The translations under genes and the position numbers were made by a program. The notes under the pieces were generated by a model that saw only the letters and a program-made list of their open reading frames with translations, was not told the origin of the DNA and did not search any database. From Thiotrichales bacterium (GTDB taxonomy: Bacteria > Pseudomonadota > Gammaproteobacteria > Thiomicrospirales > Thiomicrospiraceae), in NCBI GenBank assembly GCA_016938655.1, contig JAFGUG010000011.1, positions 310,001 through 374,000 of the forward strand: a stretch of 64,000 nucleotides of DNA, given 5' to 3'. Of the stretch, positions 1 through 9,832 are shown one piece after another. Position 1 is the first letter of the stretch, and each line of letters opens with the position of its first letter.

Positions 1-730
1 CAAGGTATTCGAGGGTTGCTTTACCGTCATCAACAGAGCGCACAATTGCTTTAAAACCCGCTTCGTTTTCACTGATTAAGCATTCGTTTGGATACCAAGG
101 ACAATCTTTAGCAACCTCAAGCTCATAAAATGTGCGGCTGCCTTCTTGCCAAGACTTCATATTTTGACCGTGTTCCTCAAAGAAGTGTTCCGGTAACATT
201 TCCCAGCCAGTGTAGAGTAGGTCAGCATCTTCTAGAACACGATCGTTGTAATAGTCTTCGGAGTGAAGCCCAACCGCCGAAGATTTGATGCGCATATTAA
301 TGTCTTTGGTAACCAGTGTGACATTGCGGTTAGGGTAGTGTTCTTTTAAGGCCAAGCCTGTTTGCAGGATGTGATTGTCTGCTTTGTGACTCGGGAGTGA
401 GATGGGTAGCTCAACTAAAAGTGGTTCCGTTTCAAAATAGAGTTTGCCTAAATGAATGTTGCCCTTTTTGCTGTTTGGGTGGATGCGCTCAAGTGGCAGG
501 CCTAATTTAATTTCATTAAAATTAGCATCGTTAATAATTTGATCAATTAATCGGTTGGTTTCACGAACGTTTCTAGAAACCTCCGACATCCCTTTTTTAC
601 CCGCATCCAACTCTTCTAAAACGGTCATAGGAATAAAAACGTCGTGCTCTTCAAAATTAAAAAGCGCCATTGGGTCGTGCATGAGCACGTTGGTGTCAAG
701 AATAAAAAGGCGTTTGCTATCGTTTGTCAT
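1..730 (-). CDS. PhoH family protein with N-terminal PIN domain, 3' end off the window
   Basis: Partial minus-strand gene: the ATG is at 728-730 and the frame stays open to base 1, giving about 243 N-terminal residues. The start FILDTNVLMHDP (Asp12, Asn14) and the later VTKDINMRIK are the acidic motifs of a PIN-type nuclease fold, and the spacing matches YlaK-like PhoH proteins in which a PIN domain precedes a PhoH P-loop ATPase. The ATPase half would lie left of the window, so it is inferred, not seen. A GAGA stretch about 8 bases upstream of the ATG can serve as ribosome binding site. Likely role is RNA-related (NTPase/ribonuclease); substrate unknown. The region carries one imperfect copy of the dispersed palindrome (GCAGGCCTA near 497). 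Confidence 0.8.
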   Translation of the reverse strand, partial: MTNDSKRLFILDTNVLMHDPMALFNFEEHDVFIPMTVLEELDAGKKGMSEVSRNVRETNRLIDQIINDANFNEIKLGLPLERIHPNSKKGNIHLGKLYFETEPLLVELPISLPSHKADNHILQTGLALKEHYPNRNVTLVTKDINMRIKSSAVGLHSEDYYNDRVLEDADLLYTGWEMLPEHFFEEHGQNMKSWQEGSRTFYELEVAKDCPWYPNECLISENEAGFKAIVRSVDDGKATLEYL

Positions 731-801
731 AAAGATTTCTCACAAGAATTGAATAGAATTTAACTCAGTTATCAAGCCGTTTTAAATATTCATTTTGGCA
801 T

Positions 802-1275
802 TTAAGCAGATCTTAGTGCTTTTAACAGTGTTAATAATGTTTCTGCGTGTTGTTTCACTTTTACCTCTCGCCATTCCGAAATGATTTTTCCACTTGGGTC
901 GATTAAAAATGTGCTGCGAACAATGCCCATGTACTCTTTACCGAAATTTTTCTTCAGTTGATAAGTCCCAAATAAATTGCACAAGATGGCTTCTGGGTCA
1001 GAGATGAGGTCAAAATTAAAACCTTGTTTGGTTTTAAAGTTATCGTGTCGTTTCATTGAATCCATAGATACGCCAAGTATTTGGCAATCTAGGTTTTTAA
1101 AGTCTTGAAGTCTTGCATTAAAGTCGTTCCCCTCTGTTGTGCAGCCCGGTGTGCTGTCCTTCGGATAAAAGTAGAGGATGGTGTATTGATTTTTTAAATC
1201 GTTTTCTGTAATAGTGCGACCAGACGTGGCCTCTAAAGTGAATTCGGGTACGCTATGGCCAAGGCTTAAACTCAT
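802..1275 (-). CDS. bcp: Peroxiredoxin, Bcp/PrxQ type
   Basis: Thiol peroxidase that reduces hydroperoxides in the cytoplasm, 157 residues, about the usual Bcp length. The motif DSTPGCTTEG places the peroxidatic cysteine at residue 45. The cysteine five residues later found in E. coli Bcp is replaced by Asn; Cys64 (NLDCQILG) or Cys99 could act as resolving residue, as in atypical PrxQ members. I chose the ATG at 1273-1275 because GGAG lies 8-12 bases upstream; a longer reading from TTG at 1290 would run through that site. It has its own upstream region shared divergently with dapA. Confidence 0.88.
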   Translation of the reverse strand: MSLSLGHSVPEFTLEATSGRTITENDLKNQYTILYFYPKDSTPGCTTEGNDFNARLQDFKNLDCQILGVSMDSMKRHDNFKTKQGFNFDLISDPEAILCNLFGTYQLKKNFGKEYMGIVRSTFLIDPSGKIISEWREVKVKQHAETLLTLLKALRSA

Positions 1276-1332
1276 GTAGGGGTTCTCCAATTTAGGTAAG
1301 AGAGCCTGCAGGTTTTTGTGGGGTTAAAAGTA

Positions 1333-1344
1333 AGCAGGCCTGCT
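1333..1344. repeat. Dispersed palindrome AGCAGGCCTGCT, intergenic
   Basis: Perfect 12-bp copy of the window-wide palindrome, in the divergent gap between the Bcp gene and dapA. Confidence 0.9.
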
Positions 1345-1457
1345 CAAAATTAAGGTTCAGTATGACCAGTTTTGGGGTGTCTTTCAATAAAAAAAAGACA
1401 TTCTAGGGTAAGTAAAAATAGGGCAGCCGTAGATGCTTTTTAGGGCTTGAATTTTGG

Positions 1458-1486
1458 TTGAAGTGTTGGGGTGGAAAGGGTAAGAT
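1458..1486 (+). promoter_or_regulatory. Possible dapA promoter
   Basis: TTGAAG (1458-1463) and TAAGAT (1481-1486) are separated by 17 bases, a sigma70-like arrangement with 4/6 matches in each box. The -10 box sits inside a perfect inverted repeat (1475-1494). Pattern-based only. Confidence 0.4.
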
Positions 1487-1528
1487 TACCCTTTTTGAAT
1501 TTGCGTTATTTTATTGGAGAACTTTGCC

Positions 1529-2404
1529 GTGTTTAGAGGCAGTATGGTGGCGTTGGTCACACCGATGTTGGAAGATGAATCGGTCGATTTTGATTCCCTA
1601 GCAAAGCTGATTGAATTTCACATTGACGCGGGTACCGATGCCATTGTTGCAGTGGGTACAACGGGTGAATCTGCTACTTTAAATATGCGTGAGCATTGTG
1701 AAGTTGTTCGTTTTGTCGTCGAAAAAGTCAATAAACGTATTCCTGTTATTGCTGGAACCGGAGCAAACTCGACCAGCGAAGCGATTGAATTGACGCAATG
1801 TGCAAAAGAAGCGGGTGCAGATGCCTGCTTATTGGTATCGCCTTATTACAACAAGCCAACACAAGAAGGGTTGTTTCTTCACCATCAGAAAATTGCTGAA
1901 ACGGTTGATATTCCTCAAATACTCTACAACGTACCCGGCCGAACAGCGGTGGATATGTTGCCTGAAACCGTCATTCGACTATCGAAAATAAAGAACATTG
2001 TAGGCGTTAAAGAGGCGACAGGTGACCTGAGTCGGGTTGCTAAAATTAAAGCCGGTGTGTCAGATGATTTTGATCTCTATACCGGTGATGACGCGACGGC
2101 TGTCGAATTTATTCTGGCTGGCGGACACGGAGGCATTTCGGTAACGGCAAACGTGACACCGTCACTTTGCCATGCTATTTACAAGGCTGCGCTAGAAGGT
2201 GATGAAAATGAAGCGCGACGTCTAGACGCGAGTTTGACTGCTTTACATAAAGACTTGTTTGTCGAGTCAAATCCGATACCTGTTAAGTGGGCATTGGCTG
2301 AAATGGGATTGATTGGGCTTGCAATCCGTCTGCCCTTAACTGTTCTCTCCACAAATGCTCAGCCCGTTGTCAAGTCAGCCATGCAAAAAGCTGGCATTGC
2401 GTAG
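1529..2404 (+). CDS. dapA: 4-hydroxy-tetrahydrodipicolinate synthase
   Basis: Condenses pyruvate with aspartate semialdehyde, the first committed step of lysine/diaminopimelate synthesis. 291 residues, as in E. coli. The Schiff-base lysine is Lys161 (GVKEATG), the catalytic tyrosine Tyr133 (YNVPGR), and GTTGES and the PYYNKP loop are present. The GTG at 1529 is the best start: GGAG at 1516-1519 is well placed and the protein then begins MFRGSMVALVTPM, aligning with E. coli DapA. An upstream in-frame TTG at 1514 overlaps that binding site. bamC follows 31 bases downstream, the conserved dapA-bamC pairing. Confidence 0.96.
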   Translation: MFRGSMVALVTPMLEDESVDFDSLAKLIEFHIDAGTDAIVAVGTTGESATLNMREHCEVVRFVVEKVNKRIPVIAGTGANSTSEAIELTQCAKEAGADACLLVSPYYNKPTQEGLFLHHQKIAETVDIPQILYNVPGRTAVDMLPETVIRLSKIKNIVGVKEATGDLSRVAKIKAGVSDDFDLYTGDDATAVEFILAGGHGGISVTANVTPSLCHAIYKAALEGDENEARRLDASLTALHKDLFVESNPIPVKWALAEMGLIGLAIRLPLTVLSTNAQPVVKSAMQKAGIA

Positions 2405-2435
2405 TTTTTTTAAATTTAAGAGTAAGTTGTTGAAC

Positions 2436-3557
2436 ATGAAGAGTGCACCTACCAAATTTATACCGTTAATTCTGTCATTCTCACTGATTGGCTTGAGCGG
2501 TTGTTCTAGCTTATCCAGTCTGATGGGCGATGAGGAAACCGATTATCGTGCCACTGAAACGCAACTATCAAAAAACCTAGAAATGCCACCTAACCTTTTT
2601 CATCCTTCGACCAAGCAGTCACAAATGGAAGTGGTTTTTCAAACACCCACTACACCATCTGAGCAGAAATCGACCATTCCAACTTATCAGGTTGACGGGG
2701 TTTCTATTCAATCAAACCTTTCAGAGCGTTGGTTGGAGTTGGATACAGTTAACAGTGACCAAGTATGGCAAGGCATTAAACGATTCTTAGCTTCAATGGG
2801 GATGAGTGTTGAAGAGGAGCGTAAAGATATTGGCATTATTAAAACTGACTACACAAAACGGACCGCACTGGTGCCTTTGGACGAGCTTGGACCGCTCACC
2901 AAATTACTGAATAGCTGGCGACCAGAGTTGGCTGAAGGAATTTTTGATCGTTTTGTAGTGCGTGTTGAAACCGATGTTGATAGTAATAAAACTCGTGTCT
3001 ATTTTAGCCATCACATGCTTTATTCACCTGATACAAACTTAGAGATAAATGGTTCAGAACGTTGGTTAATTAAGCCTTACAGCCCGATGATGGAAGCTGA
3101 AGCGTTGTATCAGTCCATGATTTTCTTTGGTTCGACCTCTGAGTTAGCCTTGGCACAACTAAAAATCACTGGGAAAATGTCTGAGTTGTTTGAAGGTGAA
3201 CAGTTCTTAGAAGGGCTTATCTTGCATGCGAATCTTGCTAAAAGTTGGGGTTATATTCAAGCAATGGTTTACCGCGCAGATTGGCAGGTTTTAGAAACTA
3301 AATCTGCAACTAATCAGATGTTCATACAAGTACCAGAAGCATCGCGTGGCGACAGTTCGATATTGTCTAAGTTGGCCTTTTGGAGAACGGATGAGGATCA
3401 AGTCGAATTACCCGAGGCCGTGCTGTTAACCTTGACTACCGATCCACAGGATGCAAATCGCAGTCTATTAACTGCGAGTGTTAAAGAGGGGGACACACCG
3501 TTAAATGAGGTGCAGACAAAAGCCCTCTTTGAAAAGCTTGGCTTGTTAGGTCAGTAA
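2436..3557 (+). CDS. bamC: Outer membrane assembly lipoprotein BamC
   Basis: 373-residue predicted lipoprotein. A hydrophobic signal ends in the lipobox LSGC (Cys about residue 23), followed by a flexible segment and two folded domains. In known family members it belongs to the BAM complex that inserts beta-barrels in the outer membrane. Sequence features (DYRATETQLSKNLEMPP near the N-terminus, WQGIKRFLASMGM, and RLLTAS-like C-terminal part) plus position directly after dapA support BamC rather than another lipoprotein. The ATG at 2436 was chosen because it starts directly before the signal peptide; an open frame extends upstream into dapA without meaning. Confidence 0.87.
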   Translation: MKSAPTKFIPLILSFSLIGLSGCSSLSSLMGDEETDYRATETQLSKNLEMPPNLFHPSTKQSQMEVVFQTPTTPSEQKSTIPTYQVDGVSIQSNLSERWLELDTVNSDQVWQGIKRFLASMGMSVEEERKDIGIIKTDYTKRTALVPLDELGPLTKLLNSWRPELAEGIFDRFVVRVETDVDSNKTRVYFSHHMLYSPDTNLEINGSERWLIKPYSPMMEAEALYQSMIFFGSTSELALAQLKITGKMSELFEGEQFLEGLILHANLAKSWGYIQAMVYRADWQVLETKSATNQMFIQVPEASRGDSSILSKLAFWRTDEDQVELPEAVLLTLTTDPQDANRSLLTASVKEGDTPLNEVQTKALFEKLGLLGQ

Positions 3558-3574
3558 TAAGAATTTAGTTTTAG

Positions 3575-3597
3575 ACCCTCGTTAAACGGGGGTTTTT
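3575..3597 (+). terminator. Terminator after bamC
   Basis: Stem ACCCTCGT / ACGGGGGT with a 3-base loop and one G-U pair, followed by five T, 18 bases after the bamC stop and before purL. Confidence 0.75.
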
Positions 3598-3619
3598 GTG
3601 TTTTTGAAGGACAAAAAAT

Positions 3620-6600
3620 ATGCAAATCATTTGGGGAAAATCAGCACTTTCTGATTACCGTTTAAACCAGCTTCTTATTAAGTTACAAGCTGTTGCAAAC
3701 ATCAAGTCAATTCGTTCGCAATTTATCTATTTTATTGATGTGGATGGCGCTTTAACGGAAACCGAGATGTCTCATCTTAAGGTGTTGTTAAATAATTCAG
3801 AAGCCAGTTTTGATTCTGAGATTGTGGCTGGTAGCTGTATTGTCACGCCGCGTTTAGGAACTATTTCACCTTGGGCTTCAAAAGCCACGGATATTACTCA
3901 TACCTGTGGTATTGAGCACATTCACCGCATTGAACGTGGTGTGGTTTACTTTATGGATGGCGTTACTGAGTCTGACCAGAAAGTGTTAGAAGCACAGTTG
4001 CATGATCGAATGATGGAACAGGTTTTTCATTCAGTGGAGCCTTTAGAAGGTTTATTCTCTCACCAGTCGCCAAAACCCTATTCAACCGTAGATGTCTTAG
4101 GTGGCGGAAGTGCGGCTTTAGCGAAAGCAAATACCGAAATGGGCTTGGCGTTAAGTGAAGACGAGATTACTTACTTAGTTGATGCCTTTAAAGGCTTAAA
4201 TCGCAATCCGGTTGATGCTGAATTAATGATGTTTGCTCAAGCAAACTCAGAGCATTGCCGCCATAAAATCTTTAATGCCGACTGGACAATTGACGGTGAA
4301 GTCAAGCCAAATAGTTTGTTTGGCATGATTCGTAACACCTATCAAAAGAATCCTCAGGGCGTGTTGTCTGCATACAGTGATAATGCGGCGGTGGTTGAAG
4401 GTTATAAAGCAACTCGTTTCTTCCCAAATCCAGATGGTCATCAGTATGGGTACAGTGAAGAAAATGTTCATTTTCAGATTAAAGTTGAAACGCATAACCA
4501 TCCAACTGCAATATCACCGTGGCCGGGTGCAGCCACCGGTGCGGGTGGTGAGATTCGTGATGAAGGTGCAACAGGTCGTGGTTCAAAACCTAAGTCAGGT
4601 TTAACTGGGTTTACCGTTTCTAACTTAAACATTCCTGGTTTTAAGCAGCCATGGGAGCGTGACTATGGAAAGCCTTCTCGCATAGTCTCTCCGTTTGAAA
4701 TTATGATTGAGGGCCCTTTAGGTGCAGCAGGGTTCAATAATGAATTTGGTCGTCCAGCCATTAATGGTTATTTCCGTACCTATGAAAATACCATGTTAAC
4801 GGCGGATGGTGAAGAGGTGCGTGGTTACCATAAACCGATTATGTTAGCCGGTGGTTTAGGCAGTATTCGTGAAGAACATGTACATAAAAATGACATTCCC
4901 GTTGGGGCTAAGTTAGTTGTCCTGGGTGGGCCTGCAATGTTGATTGGTTTGGGCGGTGGTGCTGCCTCTTCAATTGAAACAGGTTCGGGTGAAGAAAAAT
5001 TAGATTTTGCTTCGGTTCAGCGTGAAAACCCAGAGATGGAGCGTCGTGCACAAGAGGTGATTGATCGTTGTACATTCTTAGGTGAAAATTCACCCATCGC
5101 TTCCATCCATGATGTGGGTGCAGGCGGGATTTCTAATGCGTTTCCTGAGTTGGTGAATGATGCTGGTCGTGGTGGTCGTATTGATTTGCGTAAAGTTCTA
5201 AATGACGAACCTGGTATGTCGCCAATGGAAATCTGGAGTAACGAATCACAAGAGCGTTACGTGATTGCGGTTTATGCTGACCAGATCGATCAATTTGAAG
5301 CGATTTGTAAGCGTGAACGTTGTTTGTATGCGGTTGTCGGTGAAGCGACGAAAGAGCAAGAGTTAATTGTTAGTGACAGTGTGTTTGATAACAATCCGGT
5401 AGACATGCCGTTAAATGTGCTTTTAGGTAAGCCGCCTAAAATGCACCGTACTGTCGAATCACGCTTAATTCCGCAGCCTGCTTTTGAAACATCAATTATT
5501 GATCTTGAAGAAGCCACGGAGCGGTTGCTGAAGTTGCCAACCATTGCTGATAAATCGTTTTTAATTACCATTGGTGATCGAAGCATTACCGGAATGGTTA
5601 CACGTGATCAAATGGTTGGACCTTATCAAGTACCTGTCGCCAATGCTGGTATTACCTGTGCTGATTACAAGGGTTACACAGGTGAGGCAATGGCCTCTGG
5701 TGAGCGTCCACCCGTTGCGTTGATTAATCCAAAAGCGTCAGCTCGTTTGTCGATTGCAGAAGCCATTACTAATATTGCCTGCGCAAAAATTGAAAAGATG
5801 GGCGATATTAAAATCTCTGCAAACTGGATGGCGGCAGCGGGGCATGCGGGTGAAGATTCAGCACTTTACGATGCAGTTGAAACGGTTGGAATGGAGCTTT
5901 GTCCAGCCTTAGGGATTGCCGTTCCTGTTGGTAAGGATTCCATGTCCATGAAGACAGTTTGGCAAGATGGCGATCAAGCAAAAGCCGTCATCTCTCCCAT
6001 CTCTTTAAACATCACCACGTTTGCACCGGTAACGGATGTCCGCAAGACGGTAACGCCCGAGTTAAGAACGGATTTAGGTGAGTCTGAGTTATTGTTAATT
6101 GATTTAGGGAAAGGACAGAATCGTGTTGGCGCCAGTTGTTTGGCGCAAGTTTATAATCAAATTGGTGATGTTTCAGCCGATTTAGATGATGCTCAAGACT
6201 TATTGAATCTGTTCAATGCAACCCAAGCCATGATGTCTGATGATTTAATTATGGCTTACCATGACCGAGCGGATGGCGGTTTGTTGGTTACTTTATTAGA
6301 GATGGCATTTGCTGGCCATTGTGGTTTGAGTGTGGATGTCTCTGCATTAGGTTCCGATTCTACTGCGGCTTTATGTGCAGAAGAGGTTGGTGTTGTTATG
6401 CAAATTAACTCAGCTAATAAAGCAGCGGTTATCGCTTTGTTAGATGAATACAATTTAACGTCAATGGCGCATTGGATTGGTTCACCAATCCAAGAGCAAG
6501 TGGTTAGTATTCGCGCTTTTGGTAAAACAATTCTAGATAAACCGCGTAAAGTATTACAGTCTTGGTGGTCAGAAACCAGTTTCCGTATGCAGGCATTACG

Positions 6601-7489
6601 GGATAATGAAGGGTGTGCAAAACAAGCATTTTCAGCGATTGAACATGATGAAAATACACATTTATCGGTAAACGTAACGTTTGATATAAACGATGATATT
6701 ACCGCTGAATTCAAAGGTAAGCCTCGCCCTAAAGTCGCTATTTTACGTGAACAGGGTGTGAATGGTCAGCAAGAAATGGCCGCTGCGTTTGATAAGGCTG
6801 GTTTTGATGCAGTTGATGTTCATATGACCGATGTCATTTCGGGTGCGGTTAAATTTGAAGGTTTTAGAGGATTGGTTGCTTGCGGTGGCTTCTCATACGG
6901 TGACGTATTGGGTGCAGGTCGTGGTTGGGCAAATTCCATTCTATTTAACGACACAGCACGTACTGAGTTTGAGAACTTCTTCAAGCGCCAAGATACCTTC
7001 ACCTTAGGTGTCTGTAATGGTTGTCAGATGCTGTCAAACCTTAAAGAGATTATTCCTGGTGCGGACTCTTGGCCTGAATTTGTTCGCAATGAATCAGAGC
7101 AGTTTGAGGCGCGTTTTTCATTGGTTCAAATTGAATCTTCACCTTCTGTTTTATTAAAAGGGATGGAAGGTACCCGAATTCCGGTAGCTGTTGCGCACGG
7201 TGAAGGGCGTATGGATTTTGGTAAACGTTCTTCTCAGGAAGTAGCAGGCCTGGTTGGATTGCGTTATGTTGATTCTCTTGGTAATCCAACTGAGGCTTAT
7301 CCATTGAATCCGAATGGAACCGAGGCTGGGATGACTGGGCTGACAACAACAGATGGTCGAGTAACGATTATGATGCCGCATCCTGAACGTGTGTTTAGAA
7401 CGGTTCAAAACTCATGGCACCCTGATGAATGGCTTGAAGATGCGCCTTGGATGCAGATGTTTAGAAATGCCCGTAAATGGGTTGGTTAG
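3620..7489 (+). CDS. purL: Phosphoribosylformylglycinamidine synthase, single-chain
   Basis: ATP-dependent conversion of FGAR plus glutamine to FGAM, fourth step of purine synthesis. 1289 residues is the large gammaproteobacterial form combining the N-terminal domain, two AIRS-like catalytic halves and a C-terminal glutamine amidotransferase. Seen: [13 protein letters not shown], the [20 protein letters not shown] signature, [18 protein letters not shown], and in the amidotransferase the nucleophile in [10 protein letters not shown] with HGEGRM and HPERV for the rest of the triad. RBS GAAGGA lies about 9 bases before ATG. It contains one copy of the dispersed palindrome (7244), read as Ala-Gly-Leu. 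Confidence 0.98.
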   Translation: MQIIWGKSALSDYRLNQLLIKLQAVANIKSIRSQFIYFIDVDGALTETEMSHLKVLLNNSEASFDSEIVAGSCIVTPRLGTISPWASKATDITHTCGIEHIHRIERGVVYFMDGVTESDQKVLEAQLHDRMMEQVFHSVEPLEGLFSHQSPKPYSTVDVLGGGSAALAKANTEMGLALSEDEITYLVDAFKGLNRNPVDAELMMFAQANSEHCRHKIFNADWTIDGEVKPNSLFGMIRNTYQKNPQGVLSAYSDNAAVVEGYKATRFFPNPDGHQYGYSEENVHFQIKVETHNHPTAISPWPGAATGAGGEIRDEGATGRGSKPKSGLTGFTVSNLNIPGFKQPWERDYGKPSRIVSPFEIMIEGPLGAAGFNNEFGRPAINGYFRTYENTMLTADGEEVRGYHKPIMLAGGLGSIREEHVHKNDIPVGAKLVVLGGPAMLIGLGGGAASSIETGSGEEKLDFASVQRENPEMERRAQEVIDRCTFLGENSPIASIHDVGAGGISNAFPELVNDAGRGGRIDLRKVLNDEPGMSPMEIWSNESQERYVIAVYADQIDQFEAICKRERCLYAVVGEATKEQELIVSDSVFDNNPVDMPLNVLLGKPPKMHRTVESRLIPQPAFETSIIDLEEATERLLKLPTIADKSFLITIGDRSITGMVTRDQMVGPYQVPVANAGITCADYKGYTGEAMASGERPPVALINPKASARLSIAEAITNIACAKIEKMGDIKISANWMAAAGHAGEDSALYDAVETVGMELCPALGIAVPVGKDSMSMKTVWQDGDQAKAVISPISLNITTFAPVTDVRKTVTPELRTDLGESELLLIDLGKGQNRVGASCLAQVYNQIGDVSADLDDAQDLLNLFNATQAMMSDDLIMAYHDRADGGLLVTLLEMAFAGHCGLSVDVSALGSDSTAALCAEEVGVVMQINSANKAAVIALLDEYNLTSMAHWIGSPIQEQVVSIRAFGKTILDKPRKVLQSWWSETSFRMQALRDNEGCAKQAFSAIEHDENTHLSVNVTFDINDDITAEFKGKPRPKVAILREQGVNGQQEMAAAFDKAGFDAVDVHMTDVISGAVKFEGFRGLVACGGFSYGDVLGAGRGWANSILFNDTARTEFENFFKRQDTFTLGVCNGCQMLSNLKEIIPGADSWPEFVRNESEQFEARFSLVQIESSPSVLLKGMEGTRIPVAVAHGEGRMDFGKRSSQEVAGLVGLRYVDSLGNPTEAYPLNPNGTEAGMTGLTTTDGRVTIMMPHPERVFRTVQNSWHPDEWLEDAPWMQMFRNARKWVG

Positions 7490-7551
7490 AGCATTCTTTA
7501 ACCAGAGAAATTAAAGTTAGATAGAGGCTAAGTATTAGAGAGTACTTATAA

Positions 7552-7573
7552 GTTATTTCTTGTTATAAATAAC
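7552..7573. promoter_or_regulatory. Inverted repeat upstream of soxB
   Basis: GTTATTT and AAATAAC form perfect 7-base arms around an 8-base spacer, 11 bases before the proposed -35 box. Size and place fit a dimeric regulator site; no regulator can be named. Confidence 0.4.
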
Positions 7574-7583
7574 ATTCCTTTAT

Positions 7584-7612
7584 TTGACTTTAGTTGATTA
7601 ATTCATTAAATT
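7584..7612 (+). promoter_or_regulatory. Probable soxB promoter
   Basis: TTGACT (7584-7589), 17-base spacer, TAAATT (7607-7612), in an AT-rich stretch; transcription would begin near 7619, leaving a leader of about 65 bases before the soxB ATG. Confidence 0.5.
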
Positions 7613-7684
7613 TGTAAAACTTTATTTATTGGTTTGCCCTTAAAAAAGGGTGGGCTTCCTTGCAAACTAAAACGGAGAGACCAC

Positions 7685-9598
7685 ATGTCTTTAAATCGTC
7701 GTGAATTTTTACACGTAATGTCAATGGCAGCGGCTGCAGGTATGTTACCTGGTACTGCAAATGCAATGTCTGGCGGGTCTGACAAAGCGGCCGCAGCAAA
7801 AGCTTCAGCTGAAATTTACAACCAGCCAATGAAAGGTAAGGTTCGTTTACTTCACATTACTGATACACACGCTCAGTTAAAGCCAATTTATTTCCGTGAG
7901 CCTAACGTAAACCTAGGTGTAGGGCCGGCTTATGGTCAGCTTCCTCACGTTGTAGGTACAAAATTGCTTAAAGAGATTGGTGTTGCAGAAAACACACCTT
8001 TAGCACACGCATTCACATATATTAACTTCCAAGAAGCTTCAGAGCAGTACGGAAAAGTGGGTGGTTTTGCACACGTTAAAACATTGTTAGACAAAATGCG
8101 TGAACAAGCGGGTGGTCGTGACAATACCCTTACTATGGATGGTGGTGATTTGTGGCACGGTTCAGGTACGGCATTATTTACTCGTGGTATGGACATGGTT
8201 GAAGCGTCAAACCTTTTAGGTGTTGACATCATGACTGGTCACTGGGAATTTACCTATAAGCAAGAAGAAGTTCTAAGAAACTTAAATGAATTTAAAGGTG
8301 AGTTTTTAGCACAAAACCTACGCATTAAAGAAGATTCATTGTTTGGTGACGATTACCGTGAATTAGTAGAAGCGAACAATGGTATGGGTCTGTATGACGA
8401 AGACTCAGCGCGTGCTTTTAAACCATACACTATCAAAATTGTAAACGGTGAGCGTATTGCGGTTGTCGGTCAAGCTTTCCCACGTACAGCGAACGCTAAC
8501 CCTCAGTCTAACTTCCCAGATTGGTCGTTTGGTTTGCGTGAAGACGCGTTACAAGAAACGGTTGATAAGATTCGTGCTGAAGAAAAAGTTGCTGCGATTG
8601 TCATGATCTCTCACAACGGTATGGATGTTGACATTAAGATGGCTTCACGTATCAGTGGTATTGATGCTATTTTTGGTGGTCACACACACGATGGTATCGC
8701 TAAAACAATCCCAGTTAAAACACCTGAGGGTGTGGTTTGTCACGTAACAAACGCGGGTTCTAACGGTAAATTTGTTGGTGTAATGGATTTAGACATCCAG
8801 AACGGTAAATTACGTGGTGTTGATTACAAGTTACTACCTGTATTCTCAAACATCCTAGATGCTGACAAGGAAGTTTCAACTTTCATCGATCACCTATACA
8901 CTAAAAAGTATGACACAAACATTGTTGAGTCTCGTGACCCATCACGTGCGTACAGCAAAGATCGTCTAGGTAAGACTTATGGTGAGATCCTTAATGAAGA
9001 GCTAGCAGTAGCAGAAGATACACTTTACCGTCGTGGTAACTTCATGGGTACTTGGGACCAAATCATCGTAAACTCTCTACGTGAAGAGCACGATGCTCAA
9101 ATCGCAATGTCTGCCGGTGTTCGTTGGGGGACTTCAGTTCTAGCGGGTGAAATGATCACTATGGAACGTGTTATGGATGAAACCTCTATGACTTACGGTG
9201 AAACGTATAAGTCAGAAGTAACCGGTGCTCAAATGAAAGATATCTTAGAAGGTATCTGTGAAAACCTATTCCAAAAAGACCCATACCTACAATCTGGTGG
9301 TGACATGGTTCGTCTTGGTGGTATGGACTATACGTGTGAGCCAAATGCGTCACTAGGTAACCGCATTACTGAGATGCGTTTAGATGATGGAACACCTCTT
9401 GAAGCGAATAAGACATACTCTGTTGCTGGTTGGGCACAAGTTGAAGCAGTGGGTGATGGTCGCCTAATGTGGGACGTTGCTGCTGACTACTTACGTCGTA
9501 ACAAGAATGATATGAAGCTTAAGAAAGTTAATCATCCTAAGCTTAAAGGTGTTAAAACAAACCCAGGTATCGAAAACTACCCAGGTGAGATGGCTTAA
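7685..9598 (+). CDS. soxB: Thiosulfohydrolase SoxB
   Basis: Periplasmic dimanganese enzyme that hydrolyses sulfate from the sulfonated SoxY carrier in thiosulfate oxidation. 637 residues. The start MSLNRREFLHVM holds a twin-arginine motif followed by a hydrophobic stretch, so Tat export of the folded metalloenzyme is likely. Metallophosphatase/5'-nucleotidase motifs: HITDTHAQ (Asp60, His62), MDGGDLWHGSGT, GHWEF, ISHNGMD and GGHTHDG. The ATG at 7685 has GGAGAG about 7-12 bases upstream; a longer frame from 7634 would cross it. No other sox gene is nearby, so SoxXA and SoxYZ must come from elsewhere. Codons look strongly biased, suggesting high expression. Confidence 0.97.
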   Translation: MSLNRREFLHVMSMAAAAGMLPGTANAMSGGSDKAAAAKASAEIYNQPMKGKVRLLHITDTHAQLKPIYFREPNVNLGVGPAYGQLPHVVGTKLLKEIGVAENTPLAHAFTYINFQEASEQYGKVGGFAHVKTLLDKMREQAGGRDNTLTMDGGDLWHGSGTALFTRGMDMVEASNLLGVDIMTGHWEFTYKQEEVLRNLNEFKGEFLAQNLRIKEDSLFGDDYRELVEANNGMGLYDEDSARAFKPYTIKIVNGERIAVVGQAFPRTANANPQSNFPDWSFGLREDALQETVDKIRAEEKVAAIVMISHNGMDVDIKMASRISGIDAIFGGHTHDGIAKTIPVKTPEGVVCHVTNAGSNGKFVGVMDLDIQNGKLRGVDYKLLPVFSNILDADKEVSTFIDHLYTKKYDTNIVESRDPSRAYSKDRLGKTYGEILNEELAVAEDTLYRRGNFMGTWDQIIVNSLREEHDAQIAMSAGVRWGTSVLAGEMITMERVMDETSMTYGETYKSEVTGAQMKDILEGICENLFQKDPYLQSGGDMVRLGGMDYTCEPNASLGNRITEMRLDDGTPLEANKTYSVAGWAQVEAVGDGRLMWDVAADYLRRNKNDMKLKKVNHPKLKGVKTNPGIENYPGEMA

Positions 9599-9623
9599 TA
9601 GATCTATTAAGTTAAACACTTCT

Positions 9624-9651
9624 AAAAAGCCGGCTTTATGCCGGTTTTTTT
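9624..9651 (+). terminator. Terminator after soxB
   Basis: Stem AAAAAGCCGGC / GCCGGTTTTTT around loop TTTAT with one G-U pair, then a T run, 26 bases after the soxB stop. Confidence 0.85.
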
Positions 9652-9763
9652 ATGCCTAAATTTAATTCACAAAAATTTTATCAACACGCCATTAAGTGAA
9701 TGGCAGTATTTTCTGAAGTTACATTAGGCGGAGAGTTAAAGGACGGGAATGATTGACCCAGTT

Positions 9764-9785
9764 AAACTCGGTTAAAACCGAGTTT
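9764..9785. terminator. Hairpin at the convergent gene end
   Basis: AAACTCGGTT and AACCGAGTTT pair around a tiny AA loop. It lies about 50 bases beyond the minus-strand exported-protein gene. There is no T run, so it may be an RNA-stabilising hairpin rather than a true terminator. Confidence 0.4.
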
Positions 9786-9832
9786 GGCTGTAATCATATT
9801 TACTGGATTTTAATGGATTTGGTTAATCTTTT

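Noticed and set aside
6256-6714. 152-codon antisense frame within purL
   Set aside because: purL is intact and conserved across the region; no signal for a second gene.
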